Shown here piece by piece: positions 1 to 7,974 of a stretch of 64,000 nucleotides of DNA. This stretch comes from a virus. Location of the stretch: positions 132,878-196,877 of IMG/VR virus record IMGVR_UViG_3300030419_007641. One strand, given 5' to 3'. The notes beneath the pieces are model-generated. The model searched no databases. It was not told where the DNA came from and saw nothing but the letters and a program-made list of their open reading frames with translations. The translations under genes were made by a program, and so were the position numbers. Positions within the stretch are counted from its first letter, which is position 1. Each line of letters begins with the position of its first letter.

Positions 1-176
1 ATTACCTTCTTAACTAGATCCTTTTTAAGCTTTCGCTTTTCAGTAATAAGATCGTTTCTTTTAATTTTGGCCTCTACTAGTCTCCCTACCCAAAAATGCT
101 TACGAGCCGGGAGTCTTTGCTGTTGTTGTTTAAGGTTTAAATCATTGAGTACTAGATCTTCTCCGATCTCTTCCAT
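1..176 (-). CDS. UvsY-like recombination mediator, N-terminal fragment (tentative)
   Basis: An open frame begins at the ATG complementary to 174-176 and runs without a stop off the left edge (58 codons visible). The peptide has an acidic start, then a basic helical stretch with a PARKHFWVGRL motif followed by many Lys and Arg. This order (acidic start, a tryptophan or tyrosine in a short helix, then a charged helix) resembles the N-terminus of T4 UvsY, which loads UvsX recombinase on ssDNA in recombination-dependent replication. The match is by pattern only and the protein is truncated by the window, so the name is tentative. It is divergent from the next gene, with a TATAAATA box between them. 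Confidence 0.4.
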   Translation of the reverse strand, partial: MEEIGEDLVLNDLNLKQQQQRLPARKHFWVGRLVEAKIKRNDLITEKRKLKKDLVKKV

Positions 177-205
177 GTACTTTTTTAGCAATTTCACAAT
201 ATTAT

Positions 206-213
206 TATAAATA
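206..213 (+). promoter_or_regulatory. T4-type late promoter box TATAAATA
   Basis: Perfect match to the T4 late promoter octamer, 8 bases before the ATG at 222. In T4 this box is read by gp55 sigma and starts transcription a few bases downstream, so the transcript here would have almost no leader. The same box recurs before many genes in this window. Confidence 0.65.
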
Positions 214-221
214 TTATTGTA

Positions 222-614
222 ATGGAATCAAGAGGCAGATTTGAACAGTTATTCTTTAAAGTGTTAAAAGAGAACAATACCGCGGGGGCAGGTGGGTCTT
301 TAGGTGAACCTGACGTACCGTATGCTAATGATGATGCGAGAATACCTAAATTATTAGGACAAGGTAAGGTTCAAACACGTAAAGGATCCACTGGTGGTAA
401 AAAGAATAAAAAGAAAAAAACTGATGGTTTAGATGAGGTGTATCTAACAGGGAAAGAAAATGAAGAAGGTGTCCCCGAGGAAGATGCTGAAAAAAAGAAA
501 GCTGATAGATGTAAGCGTAAAGCAGACTCCGTTTATGGTAAAAAGACGTCTGCTTATAAGTCTGGTGCTATTGTAAGGTGTAGGCAAGGTAAAATCTGGA
601 AGAAAAAGAAGTGA
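222..614 (+). CDS. Lysine-rich protein with capsid-targeting-like N-terminus
   Basis: 130 residues, very basic (Lys clusters near residues 60-70 and at the C-terminus), with a C-terminal segment bearing two cysteines (ADRCKRKADSVYG ... VRCRQGKIWKK) of a kind repeated in the neighbouring small basic proteins. Residues 1-17 form a hydrophobic/charged helix ending in LKEN, which fits the hydrophobic-X-Glu cleavage site of T4 gp21 protease. A packaged, DNA-binding internal head protein is an inference from charge, N-terminus and a late-promoter box just upstream. No enzymatic domain is recognised. Confidence 0.6.
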   Translation: MESRGRFEQLFFKVLKENNTAGAGGSLGEPDVPYANDDARIPKLLGQGKVQTRKGSTGGKKNKKKKTDGLDEVYLTGKENEEGVPEEDAEKKKADRCKRKADSVYGKKTSAYKSGAIVRCRQGKIWKKKK

Positions 615-616
615 GC

Positions 617-1042
617 ATGTCCCAAAGAGAAGTTCTTGAAGCTAGTGATTCGTTACGTCAGTGGTTTGATAGAGGTGGTACCGATCCTAAGACTGGTAAG
701 AAGTTTAAAGGGTGGATAAATTGCAAGACAGGGGGCCCTTGTGGTCGTAAATCTAAAAAATCTGGTGGTAGTTACCCGGCTTGTCGACCGACTAAAGCAG
801 CTTGCAAGAGTATTAAGGGTAAGATGTATAAGAAGAAGGGACCGAAGCGGGTTGACTGGAAGAAAAAAAAGAAAAAGAGCGAAAACGCTGAAGATGTACA
901 CAAGCCTGTTAAGCCTGGTATCTTAAAAAAGAGATTAGGTAAGTTATCTTGCAGTAAAGTGAGGGGCGCAAAGGGTAAGTTAAAGGATAAAGGCACTCAT
1001 TACGCAAAAGCACTACAGCGCTATTTAAATTATCACTGTTAA
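617..1042 (+). CDS. DUF5872-like cysteine/lysine-rich small protein
   Basis: About 141 residues. The central part reads WINCKTGGPCGRKSK then YPACRPTKAAC, the cysteine pattern of the DUF5872-like proteins common in phages and large DNA viruses, and is followed by long lysine runs. The cysteines could hold a small metal-binding fold, but that is inference. I chose the ATG at 617; a GTG at 611 overlapping the upstream stop is also possible. The N-terminus MSQREVLEAS again carries a hydrophobic-X-Glu-like site. Function is unknown; the charge suggests nucleic-acid binding. Confidence 0.6.
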   Translation: MSQREVLEASDSLRQWFDRGGTDPKTGKKFKGWINCKTGGPCGRKSKKSGGSYPACRPTKAACKSIKGKMYKKKGPKRVDWKKKKKKSENAEDVHKPVKPGILKKRLGKLSCSKVRGAKGKLKDKGTHYAKALQRYLNYHC

Positions 1043-1050
1043 CATAAATA
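1043..1050 (+). promoter_or_regulatory. Late promoter-like box CATAAATA
   Basis: CATAAATA lies directly after the stop of the upstream gene and 5 bases before the ATG at 1056. It has the same octamer and spacing as the boxes at 2371, 41224 and 49591. Confidence 0.5.
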
Positions 1051-1055
1051 TTGTT

Positions 1056-1520
1056 ATGCAATTCGACGAATTAGTACAACGGCTTTTAAAAGAAAATTGG
1101 AAAAAGGGTACATCAAAAGCTCCGAAGGGTGATTCATATGATATGGCTAGAGGAGGCGCGCCTAGTCGAGTAGATGCAGCTAGTGACGGTAGCGGTGGTA
1201 GATATAGACGTACACGCCCGCCAAGCGCACCGTCAAAGAAGACTCATGGGGAGATGGAAGAGATTCCTGCTGAAGATGCTGAAAAAGTCGATAAAGATCG
1301 CATGAAATGTAACAGTCCTCGTCGTACTTCAGGTGGTTCTAAGAAGTTTGTTGTTAAGGCTTGTAAAGACGGTAAAGAAAAGATTGTTCGCTTCGGTGAT
1401 CCAAACATGAGAATCAAGAAGAGTAATCCTAAGCGTCGTAAGTCTTTCCGCGCTCGTCATAAGTGTGATCAAAAGAAGGATAAGTTCTCTGCTGGTTATT
1501 GGTCTTGTAAGAAGTGGTAG
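1056..1520 (+). CDS. Conserved phage small basic protein (SFRARHKC motif)
   Basis: 154 residues. The N-terminus MQFDELVQRLLKEN is an amphipathic helix with a gp21-type LKE site. The C-terminal half contains VRFGDPNMRIKKSNPKRR, SFRARHKC and YWSCKKW, a set I recognise from conserved hypothetical proteins of marine phages, with four cysteines that may bind metal. Function is not known. Position in a run of similar basic proteins and the N-terminal helix suggest an internal virion protein. It overlaps the next gene by 7 bases. Confidence 0.6.
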   Translation: MQFDELVQRLLKENWKKGTSKAPKGDSYDMARGGAPSRVDAASDGSGGRYRRTRPPSAPSKKTHGEMEEIPAEDAEKVDKDRMKCNSPRRTSGGSKKFVVKACKDGKEKIVRFGDPNMRIKKSNPKRRKSFRARHKCDQKKDKFSAGYWSCKKW

Positions 1521-1915
1521 ATTTAGGTCATTGGAAGGGAGTCCTCGAAGAGAGCGTAGACTTACCTTACGGATTCATTTATAAGATAACAAATCTTACT
1601 AATGACAAGAAGTATATCGGTAAAAAGCAGTGCCAGACTGTTAAAAAACGACCACCATTAAAGGGTCGAAAGAATAAGCGACACGAAACCGTAGAAACTG
1701 ACTGGAAAACCTACACTTCTTCTTCAAACGAACTCAATGAACATATAAGAGTACACGGAAAAAATAATTTTAAGTTTGAAATCTTGAGATGGTGTGATTC
1801 AAAATGGGAGTTGAGTTATTATGAAGCTAAGCTACAATTTGAAGAAGAAGTATTGTTAAAAGATGACTACTATAATGGAATCATCAACCTTAGAATCGGT
1901 AAACGACGAAACTAG
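1514..1915 (+). CDS. GIY-YIG fold endonuclease-like protein
   Basis: 133 residues, starting at a GTG inside the end of the upstream gene. Near the N-terminus the sequence GFIYKITNLTN followed by KKYIGKKQ is the two-strand signature of the GIY-YIG nuclease fold. An arginine/histidine-rich helix (KNKRHETVETDW) and a later acidic segment supply candidate catalytic residues. Such single-domain proteins in T4-like phages are called Seg-like endonucleases or recombination/repair nucleases. No DNA-binding repeat typical of a homing endonuclease is visible, so whether it is mobile or domesticated is unclear. Confidence 0.6.
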   Translation: MVDLGHWKGVLEESVDLPYGFIYKITNLTNDKKYIGKKQCQTVKKRPPLKGRKNKRHETVETDWKTYTSSSNELNEHIRVHGKNNFKFEILRWCDSKWELSYYEAKLQFEEEVLLKDDYYNGIINLRIGKRRN

Positions 1916-2375
1916 TCATATATATGTGCCGAATATTCACAAAACTATCATTAATCTTAATTATTTCTTAGCTAAATCTTTCAAAGAGTATAATTATCAT
2001 CTTGTCGAAAATGATTTAAAGTTAAAACGCCATGATAAAAATAAGCTTGGTATACATTTTATCTTAAAACAAGTAATTGAGGCAGTTAATACTGATAAAG
2101 AGCATAAAAAGCTGTTTTATTATAGAATGGATAAAAAATATCTGGAATATCAGCTTGTAAAGCGCATCTTTAACGTGTTACCAAGTATAATTAAGTATGG
2201 AAAAGTAGCATTTAGACAGTTTATTAAGGAACAAGACTATGAAGTATGGAAAAGTCCTTCTACTGCTAAGTTATCCTTCCAAAACTTCCGAAATTTTCTT
2301 AAGAGGTATGATTTAAAGCATTTAGAAAAAGAGTTTCTTGCAGATGTAAATATAAAACTTTCATTACTTCCATAA
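1875..2375 (+). CDS. Hypothetical protein, helical
   Basis: About 166 residues with no recognised domain. The frame opens at 1863, but the ATG at 1875 gives less overlap with the upstream gene, so it is preferred; both are inside that gene's 3' end. The protein is rich in Lys, Tyr and Phe and appears mostly helical. Co-directional with and coupled to the GIY-YIG gene. It is followed by a CATAAATA box serving the next gene. Confidence 0.5.
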   Translation: MESSTLESVNDETSHIYVPNIHKTIINLNYFLAKSFKEYNYHLVENDLKLKRHDKNKLGIHFILKQVIEAVNTDKEHKKLFYYRMDKKYLEYQLVKRIFNVLPSIIKYGKVAFRQFIKEQDYEVWKSPSTAKLSFQNFRNFLKRYDLKHLEKEFLADVNIKLSLLP

Positions 2376-2378
2376 ATA
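2371..2378 (+). promoter_or_regulatory. Late promoter-like box CATAAATA
   Basis: CATAAATA overlaps the stop codon region of the upstream gene and lies 5 bases before the ATG at 2384. Confidence 0.5.
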
Positions 2379-2383
2379 TATAC

Positions 2384-2839
2384 ATGAGTAAGTTTCTTGA
2401 ATTGGTAGAAGAAAACAATCCCGAAAAAGATATTGACGCCCTTACAGATGCTAAAAGATCTTTACAGCGACTTTTATTAAAGAGTAAAATTGAAGCACAC
2501 GGAAAGGCTTTTGAAGATATAATACGTGTAAGGCTAGATGACGGTCGAGTTGTTGAGCTAGAGGTTAAAGATGTTCAACACCCAGTTGAAGATCAGGAAG
2601 TGACAATAGATAAAGGAAATACTGAATTTAATGTAGATGATGCTGTTGAGGGTCTTGGAGCTAAGGCAGCAACGGGACTAAAGGGGTTTGGCGCCAAAAT
2701 ACTTGGTACTGCAGCGCAAAACGCAAAGGCTGCTGTAGAGGAGCGTGAAAAGTTGGGTAAAGATGCCACAGGATTATATAAAGCTAAAAATAGACAGTTT
2801 AAGAAAGCTATACAGGACGAAAAAAAGGGTGGATATTAA
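2384..2839 (+). CDS. Hypothetical protein with capsid-targeting-like N-terminus
   Basis: 151 residues. It opens MSKFLELVEENN, a short helix with a LVE site resembling T4 internal-protein leaders. Residues 85-120 form a glycine/alanine-rich stretch (GLGAKAATGLKGFGAK) that could be an amphipathic or membrane-active helix, and the C-terminus is Lys-rich. No known family is recognised. An internal virion protein is an inference from the N-terminus and neighbours. Confidence 0.55.
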   Translation: MSKFLELVEENNPEKDIDALTDAKRSLQRLLLKSKIEAHGKAFEDIIRVRLDDGRVVELEVKDVQHPVEDQEVTIDKGNTEFNVDDAVEGLGAKAATGLKGFGAKILGTAAQNAKAAVEEREKLGKDATGLYKAKNRQFKKAIQDEKKGGY

Positions 2840-2843
2840 CAGT

Positions 2844-3419
2844 ATGAAGACCTTAAGATTAATAGAGCGTTACATGAGACTGCTCGAGCAAGATGATGCT
2901 GAAGTAGAAAAAGTTGATGTTGTAGAAACTGAGCCAGAGCCAGTTGATCCAGGTCAGCAGGCAATTGCTGAGTTGATAGCTGCTGCGTTTGCGTATCCTC
3001 CGACAAATGATGATTCGGCTACAATTGAAGAGATAGAGGAATTAATAGTGGGTACACATAATCAAGCGCCGAATACATCAGATACAAATCCAAGAGAATT
3101 AATTATTAGTATAATAGGCAAATTACCGGAAAAATTACAAAAAATATATACTGTAGGCCCTGCAGAAGGAGCAAACCCTTATATTACACCTGAGTCGGAG
3201 ATACCGTTATCCCAATTATTAGCTAATGCATTTAAATACAGGCCAACTACACATGAAGGTCTTATAGCTACAGCTGTTGTTAACCAGTATCTCGGACCTG
3301 GTATTGAGGATGAGGATCGAGATCCTCAAAAAGTTATCGAGACAATACAAAGACTTCTAGAATTTACAGACGAGCCTCTGGAAGATGAACTCCTAGCTAT
3401 GAATTTAGACGAAAAATAA
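2844..3419 (+). CDS. Acidic hypothetical protein with capsid-targeting-like N-terminus
   Basis: 191 residues from the ATG at 2844; a longer frame from 2745 would run deep into the upstream gene and lacks the typical leader. The start MKTLRLIERYMRLLEQDD closely parallels T4 leaders beginning MKTY and gives an LLE cleavage site. The body is strongly acidic and seems to hold two similar units (AIAELIAAAFAYPPT and LSQLLANAFKYRPT), suggesting an internal duplication. Function is unknown. Confidence 0.55.
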   Translation: MKTLRLIERYMRLLEQDDAEVEKVDVVETEPEPVDPGQQAIAELIAAAFAYPPTNDDSATIEEIEELIVGTHNQAPNTSDTNPRELIISIIGKLPEKLQKIYTVGPAEGANPYITPESEIPLSQLLANAFKYRPTTHEGLIATAVVNQYLGPGIEDEDRDPQKVIETIQRLLEFTDEPLEDELLAMNLDEK

Positions 3420-3423
3420 TATT

Positions 3424-4770
3424 ATGGACTGGTCATTAGAAAAGATATATAGCCAACAAGTACGTGGTAATATTCCACCGCGTAGACATCTCCATGTGTT
3501 GAGTGAGCAAGACGGGGACGAAAATACTCCGCAAGAGCAGAGGCAAGTAGAGCATACTGTCGATAAGATAAAGGATTTAATTGATGATATCGATATAGAT
3601 CAGAGCGACCCTGATCAAATGAAAAAGCTTTTTAATATTATTTCTGGGTTTGAAGGTTATAGGCCCATTAAACGTACATTAGAGGGTAAGGGGTTTAATC
3701 CTAAAGTATTAAAGAAATATTCTAATGAAATACTATCTTTAATAGTAGATTTACCTAGAGAGGAAAAACAACAATTTTTTGAATTTTTAGAAAGAGGGAG
3801 TGATGTTCAGTTCCCGGAAGCTGAAGATGGTAATTTATATGATTTATTAACTGATGTGGCAGGGGTATCACGTGGTGTTGCTGAAGAGATTATGAAACAC
3901 ACCGGACAAGATGCTGCTAAGCGGGGTGTTGGAATGGGTGAGTTGGCATTAGCTTTATTATTTTCGAATATAGATTCTGCTGGCGGAGTTAAGAGTAAAG
4001 AAGTCGCTGCAGCGGAAGGTGAAAGAGTTAATTATAGCGCTTCAACTATGAGGACGGGATCTAAAAATTATGATCAACGCGCGGTCGATGCATGGAAGCA
4101 AAGTAAAGCGAGACTAGAAGCAGCAAAAAAATTAGGTATAAAGGGTGATCTTGAATTAAATGGAAAAGAATTTGAAATTAAAGGAGAAAATGCATCTCTC
4201 GGACCAACATCTGATGCTATACAGCCGGCAAAAACCAAACCAGCTGCTTTACAGTTCTTAACAGATAGAATGGGTATAACTGTCACAGGTAACGGTTATG
4301 AGGTTGGTGGAAAGCCTGCTGGTAGTCAATTAGGTCATTTTCCAATAGCAGTATCTGAAGCTTATAAGTTAGCTTCAAATGAAGGAAAGGCTCGAGAGTT
4401 TGAACAGTCTTTTAAAGACTATTTAAAACAATTTGGCAAGTTTGATGATGATGTATTGAATAGTAGTGTATATAATACAATCAATTTATCTAATCCAGGT
4501 ACTATTCAGAGAGGTATTGCTGTTTTAAATTTATATAGATACACTAAAGAAGAGGGATTTCCATATTTTATGGCTCATGATGTGGGAGCCGGGGGTGCAG
4601 GTACAGGTAACTATGTATTTGCTGCTGGTGAAACTCCGGAAGAAATAGCTCGTAAAATATATAATAACAGAAAAGTAAAATTCGAAAAAGTAGCCTATAA
4701 CGGATTGAGACCGAGAATCGGATTTTTACCTACATTTGTTGAGGATAATGAAATTGTTGAAAAGTTATGA
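3424..4770 (+). CDS. Predicted PD-(D/E)XK nuclease-like virion protein
   Basis: 448 residues. After a basic leader ending VLSEQ (possible gp21 site at residue 28) and an acidic helical region, residues 170-260 contain GELALALLF (Glu173), then GDLELNG (Asp242) followed by EFEIKG (Glu251, Lys253). The order Glu, Asp, Glu-X-Lys is the active-site plan of PD-(D/E)XK nucleases. The glycine-rich C-terminal part has no assignment. If packaged, it could act on DNA at entry or in head maturation; both ideas are inference. Its end overlaps the next gene by 4 bases (ATGA). Confidence 0.5.
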   Translation: MDWSLEKIYSQQVRGNIPPRRHLHVLSEQDGDENTPQEQRQVEHTVDKIKDLIDDIDIDQSDPDQMKKLFNIISGFEGYRPIKRTLEGKGFNPKVLKKYSNEILSLIVDLPREEKQQFFEFLERGSDVQFPEAEDGNLYDLLTDVAGVSRGVAEEIMKHTGQDAAKRGVGMGELALALLFSNIDSAGGVKSKEVAAAEGERVNYSASTMRTGSKNYDQRAVDAWKQSKARLEAAKKLGIKGDLELNGKEFEIKGENASLGPTSDAIQPAKTKPAALQFLTDRMGITVTGNGYEVGGKPAGSQLGHFPIAVSEAYKLASNEGKAREFEQSFKDYLKQFGKFDDDVLNSSVYNTINLSNPGTIQRGIAVLNLYRYTKEEGFPYFMAHDVGAGGAGTGNYVFAAGETPEEIARKIYNNRKVKFEKVAYNGLRPRIGFLPTFVEDNEIVEKL

Positions 4771-5975
4771 AGAGCTTTAAACTATATTTCGAACATTACT
4801 TAGAGCTTCTAGAAGAAGGTAAGGCTAATACGCACCTTACACACTTAGAGGAACTGATTCTTACAAGAGGTAAGGGTGGTTACGACCAGGCTAAGGGCTT
4901 TTTAACCAATTTACTTGGTCATTTACAAGGAAAGAGCAAGAGAAAGATCGGTACTACGGTAAAATGGGATGGGGCCCCTGCTATTTTTGTTGGAAAACAC
5001 CCCGATAACGGTAAATTCTTTGTTGGTACCAAGTCTATCTTTAATAAAGAGCCTAAAATTAACTATACTGAACAAGATATAGAGGTTAATCACGGACATG
5101 CACCTGGTTTAGCGGACAAGCTTAAAAAAGCTTTAAAAAATTTACGTAAGCTAGGTATTAAGAACATAATGCAGGGTGATTTTATGTTTGATTCATCTTC
5201 GGTTAAGAAAGAGAACATAGACGACGAGGAACATTATACATTTCAGCCTAATACGATCAAATATGCTGTAGAAGCTGACTCGGATCTTGGAAGACAAATA
5301 GCTAACTCTGTATTTGGTATCATATTTCATACAGAATATGATGGTTTAGATAGCCCCGCATCATTTGGTGCTAAAGTTAACCGATTAAACAAGGTTCCAG
5401 GTGTTTGGTTTGACGATGCTTACTTTAAAGATGATACTGGTGTTGTAAATTTAACAGATGACGAGGGAAAGCAGGTTAAAGACTTAATAAAAACTGCTGA
5501 TTCCATTAAAATAGATTACAAGGACTTACCTTCTGATCTTCTCAACCCTTATATTAATACGGAGATTCGAGAAGGTAAGTTCTTAAACGATCCAGAAGAG
5601 TCTTATAGGAACTTTATTGAGTGGTATAACACTCGCATCAATAAAGAGATAGATAAGAGAAAATCTGTAGCTGGAAAGCAAAGATTAGAAGAAACTCTTA
5701 AGCAGAAGACGGCGCAGTTTGAAGCTCAGAAGGATGACATAGTTAATTTGTTTAAGGTTAGTAGCTTATTGTCACAAGCTAAGCAGATCTTTATTAACAA
5801 GTATAATAATGCTGTATATAACACTAAGCACTTCATCGATGAAGGTGAGGGAGTGTTAAGAGTAACTGCTCCTGAGGGATATGTTGCAGTTGATAGGGAT
5901 GGTAATGCTGTTAAACTGGTTAACAGATTAGATTTTAGTTCAGCTAACTTTCAAAAAGATAAACCCGGGTCATGA
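4767..5975 (+). CDS. DUF6267-like protein with ligase-type KxDG motif
   Basis: 402 residues. The leader MKSFKLYFEHYLELLEEG resembles a T4 capsid-targeting peptide with LLE/LEE sites. Residues 63-75 read TTVKWDGAPAIFV: Lys66-X-Asp68-Gly69 matches motif I of ATP/GTP-dependent nucleotidyltransferases (DNA and RNA ligases, capping enzymes), where the lysine carries the nucleotide. FVGTKS and MQGDFMFD further on could be later strands of that fold. I relate it to phage proteins of the DUF6267 kind; ligase or nucleotidylation activity is a prediction. ATGA overlaps both neighbours, so it is one operon with the nuclease-like and TxGH genes. Confidence 0.55.
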   Translation: MKSFKLYFEHYLELLEEGKANTHLTHLEELILTRGKGGYDQAKGFLTNLLGHLQGKSKRKIGTTVKWDGAPAIFVGKHPDNGKFFVGTKSIFNKEPKINYTEQDIEVNHGHAPGLADKLKKALKNLRKLGIKNIMQGDFMFDSSSVKKENIDDEEHYTFQPNTIKYAVEADSDLGRQIANSVFGIIFHTEYDGLDSPASFGAKVNRLNKVPGVWFDDAYFKDDTGVVNLTDDEGKQVKDLIKTADSIKIDYKDLPSDLLNPYINTEIREGKFLNDPEESYRNFIEWYNTRINKEIDKRKSVAGKQRLEETLKQKTAQFEAQKDDIVNLFKVSSLLSQAKQIFINKYNNAVYNTKHFIDEGEGVLRVTAPEGYVAVDRDGNAVKLVNRLDFSSANFQKDKPGS

Positions 5976-6544
5976 GAACATTTAGAGAGTATTTTGAAGA
6001 TATGGAGACAAGAGTTGAGCGAATCGCTCTTCTCCCCGGTGGCTTTAAACCACCTACAAAGGGTCACTTTAATGCTTTAAGGTATTTGCTTGATGACGCA
6101 GATAAGGGTATTGTTTTTATTGGTGGTAAGGTACGTGACGGTATTACACCTGAACAATCAGAAAAAATATGGAACATATATGCAAAGTATTTTGATAAGC
6201 CTGTTAAGGTTGTAAGTGTACCAAACCCGGTAAAGGCAGTTTATGACTTTGCTGATGAGCATTTAGACACTACATTGAAGGTTGGTGCTGGCGGCCCTCG
6301 TGAAAATGAAGACGGTACAGTTGACGAAGGTGACATTAAACGTTACAAGTACTTTGAAGATAATGTTGAAAAATATCCATATGTTAATGTAGTTCAAATA
6401 CCAAGTCAAGAGAAAGGCATGCGTGGATCTACAGTTCGAAAAGAGATTGAGAAAGATATTGAGCAGGGCTTGGATTATTTTGTACCAGAAGAGGTTTCTA
6501 TTGAAGATAAGGAATCTATAGAAGAAATATTAACAGGCAATTAA
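5972..6544 (+). CDS. TxGH-type nucleotidylyltransferase
   Basis: 190 residues. LLPGGFKPPTKGHFNAL near residues 20-36 is the first strand and (H/T)xGH motif of cytidylyl/adenylyltransferases (NadM, RfaE-C, CoaD type), and GMRGSTVRKEI near residue 150 fits the late ISSTxxR-type nucleotide-binding motif. The enzyme would join a phosphorylated substrate to NMP; the substrate cannot be read. The leader MRTFREYFEDME has the shape of a capsid-targeting peptide, although the cleavage site is less canonical. Overlap with the KxDG protein upstream suggests the two act together. Confidence 0.65.
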   Translation: MRTFREYFEDMETRVERIALLPGGFKPPTKGHFNALRYLLDDADKGIVFIGGKVRDGITPEQSEKIWNIYAKYFDKPVKVVSVPNPVKAVYDFADEHLDTTLKVGAGGPRENEDGTVDEGDIKRYKYFEDNVEKYPYVNVVQIPSQEKGMRGSTVRKEIEKDIEQGLDYFVPEEVSIEDKESIEEILTGN

Positions 6545-6552
6545 ATAATAAT

Positions 6553-6960
6553 ATGAGAGATCAGAAGCGTAGAGAACAAGCTTTAATGGAGGAGGCTTAT
6601 CAACAGGTAAATGAAAACTGTATGGGGCCTGGTGTAATGGTTACACAAGAGCCGATACAGGCAGTTGATATAGATACAGAAAAATGTGGTGAATATGATC
6701 AATCAGAAATTGATATGGCAGGTAGAGACTTACTAAAAGCACAAGAATATGCTGCTAAGTTAAGCGAAATCGTTCAACAACTACCTGGTCTAGATGGATG
6801 GGTTGCTTCTAAAATTACAAAAGCAGCAGATTATCTCTCTTCTGTGTTTCATTACTTGGATTATGAAGAAAATGAAAAAGAAGTTGCGGTAGATGTACAA
6901 GAAATTGAATTACCGATAGGTCAATTTAACACGGGATACGAAAACGTAGAGGAGACTTGA
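6553..6960 (+). CDS. Conserved phage hypothetical protein
   Basis: 135 residues. An ATTAAATA box ends 5 bases before the ATG. The centre (LPGLDGWVASKITKAADYLSSV then a short HYLDYEE) is a helical motif seen in many small proteins of myoviruses, to my recollection always of unknown function. Residues 1-14 contain LMEE, a possible gp21 site. It is acidic and probably all-helical. A minor virion component is an inference. Confidence 0.55.
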   Translation: MRDQKRREQALMEEAYQQVNENCMGPGVMVTQEPIQAVDIDTEKCGEYDQSEIDMAGRDLLKAQEYAAKLSEIVQQLPGLDGWVASKITKAADYLSSVFHYLDYEENEKEVAVDVQEIELPIGQFNTGYENVEET

Positions 6961-6984
6961 CCTTTCTCTTAAATAGCAGTTGCT

Positions 6985-7425
6985 ATGAAGAAATTTAAAC
7001 AGTTTTTTGTTGAAAAGCAGGTATTAGGCCTCATTGAGTTCTTTGACTTAGATGAGGTAGGTAAGATACCTGCTAAACTTGATTCAGGTAACGGTGCTTA
7101 CAATGTCATAAACGGTCAAGACATACAAATTCAAGGAAATAAGGTGTTTTTTAGGACGGAAAACGGTAAAACTCTCTTAAAGGACAAAAAAGGCGACATT
7201 GATATTAACTATGGTGAGGGTAAAATAACGACGAGACCTGTTGTAGAGTTTGATTTTAAAATTGGTAAAAAGGAATTTAAAGGAATTCCATTTAGTATCG
7301 CTGATAGATCAACAAATCTGTATAAAATACTTGTCGGTAAGGACTTTATTGAGAATCATCTTGATGCTCTTATAGATGTCAGCCAAGAAAACATTGCTGA
7401 CGAGGATTATGAAGCAGAATACTAA
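6985..7425 (+). CDS. RimK-type retropepsin-like aspartyl protease homologue
   Basis: 146 residues. Residues 26-41 (GKIPAKLDSGNGAYNV) match the DTGA active-site segment of the PF05618 family (putative ATP-dependent Zn or retropepsin-like proteases), here Asp33-Ser-Gly. The later TNLYKILVGKDFIE fits the family's L-I/V-G-R/K-D-F segment. The leader MKKFKQFFVEKQ resembles a capsid-targeting peptide (FVE). The family's usual role is peptide cleavage; a packaged protease is inference. The gene converges with the leftward gene at 7422, overlapping by 4 bases. Confidence 0.6.
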   Translation: MKKFKQFFVEKQVLGLIEFFDLDEVGKIPAKLDSGNGAYNVINGQDIQIQGNKVFFRTENGKTLLKDKKGDIDINYGEGKITTRPVVEFDFKIGKKEFKGIPFSIADRSTNLYKILVGKDFIENHLDALIDVSQENIADEDYEAEY

Positions 7426-7952
7426 TACCAGGTAGGTTTCCAGCGCAATGTCCACGTAGCAAAGTCCTTATCATGCCGAATATACTCTCTATATTTGTCG
7501 ATAGTTGAAAGATTATCAAAACCTTCTACTTTTCTACAATCACAATCATCACTAATAGCTATAGCAAATGGAGTTAGCCCTATTTTTGATGTTAGAATGT
7601 TATGACTATTGTCTTTACACCATAAAATAAACTTTTCGGTAAAATGGTCGTTAGAATCAGGCCATCTATACATCCTTTCCCTAAACATTTCTAAAGTATG
7701 GTCGACTAACCACATAAAGTTATCTTTAGTTTCACGTGCCCATATAGAGCATTGATGTTTAAAGTAACCTTTGCCCCTTTTTCGTGGTTTTCCTGTAGAA
7801 GTCCTAGGTGTTGACGGGTGATTTAACGTTTCTTGATCAAAAGCATGCGCTAACATAATAGCGCCTTCGATTTGCATCTTAGATCTCACATGTTGATCAC
7901 ATAAATTATGTGTAGACTTAATAGGATCCTCGTCAGTTACAAAAATATTCAC
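7422..7952 (-). CDS. Conserved phage protein of the MNIFVxDxDP family
   Basis: 176 residues. The opening MNIFVTDEDPIKSTHNLCDQHV, then a short basic linker before CSIWARETKDNFMWLV, are hallmarks of a widespread phage family sometimes annotated as pyrimidine-dimer glycosylase-like. I cannot confirm catalysis. Conserved Asp, His and Trp residues suggest an enzyme acting on nucleic acid or a small molecule. It lies in the leftward pair with folE, 22 bases downstream of it. Confidence 0.55.
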   Translation of the reverse strand: MNIFVTDEDPIKSTHNLCDQHVRSKMQIEGAIMLAHAFDQETLNHPSTPRTSTGKPRKRGKGYFKHQCSIWARETKDNFMWLVDHTLEMFRERMYRWPDSNDHFTEKFILWCKDNSHNILTSKIGLTPFAIAISDDCDCRKVEGFDNLSTIDKYREYIRHDKDFATWTLRWKPTWY

Positions 7953-7974
7953 ACTTTATTGTGGTAATGTTCCT

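Noticed and set aside
653-996. Leftward and alternative-frame reading frames over the 617-1042 gene
   Set aside because: Phe/Leu-rich translations are the antisense of lysine codons in the basic protein; no motif.
1863-2375. Longer start at 1863 and other upstream in-frame starts (2745, 12243, 16127, 19993, 52137, 60588)
   Set aside because: These run deep into upstream genes or lose a clear leader or signal peptide; nearer ATGs fit operon spacing and domain starts.
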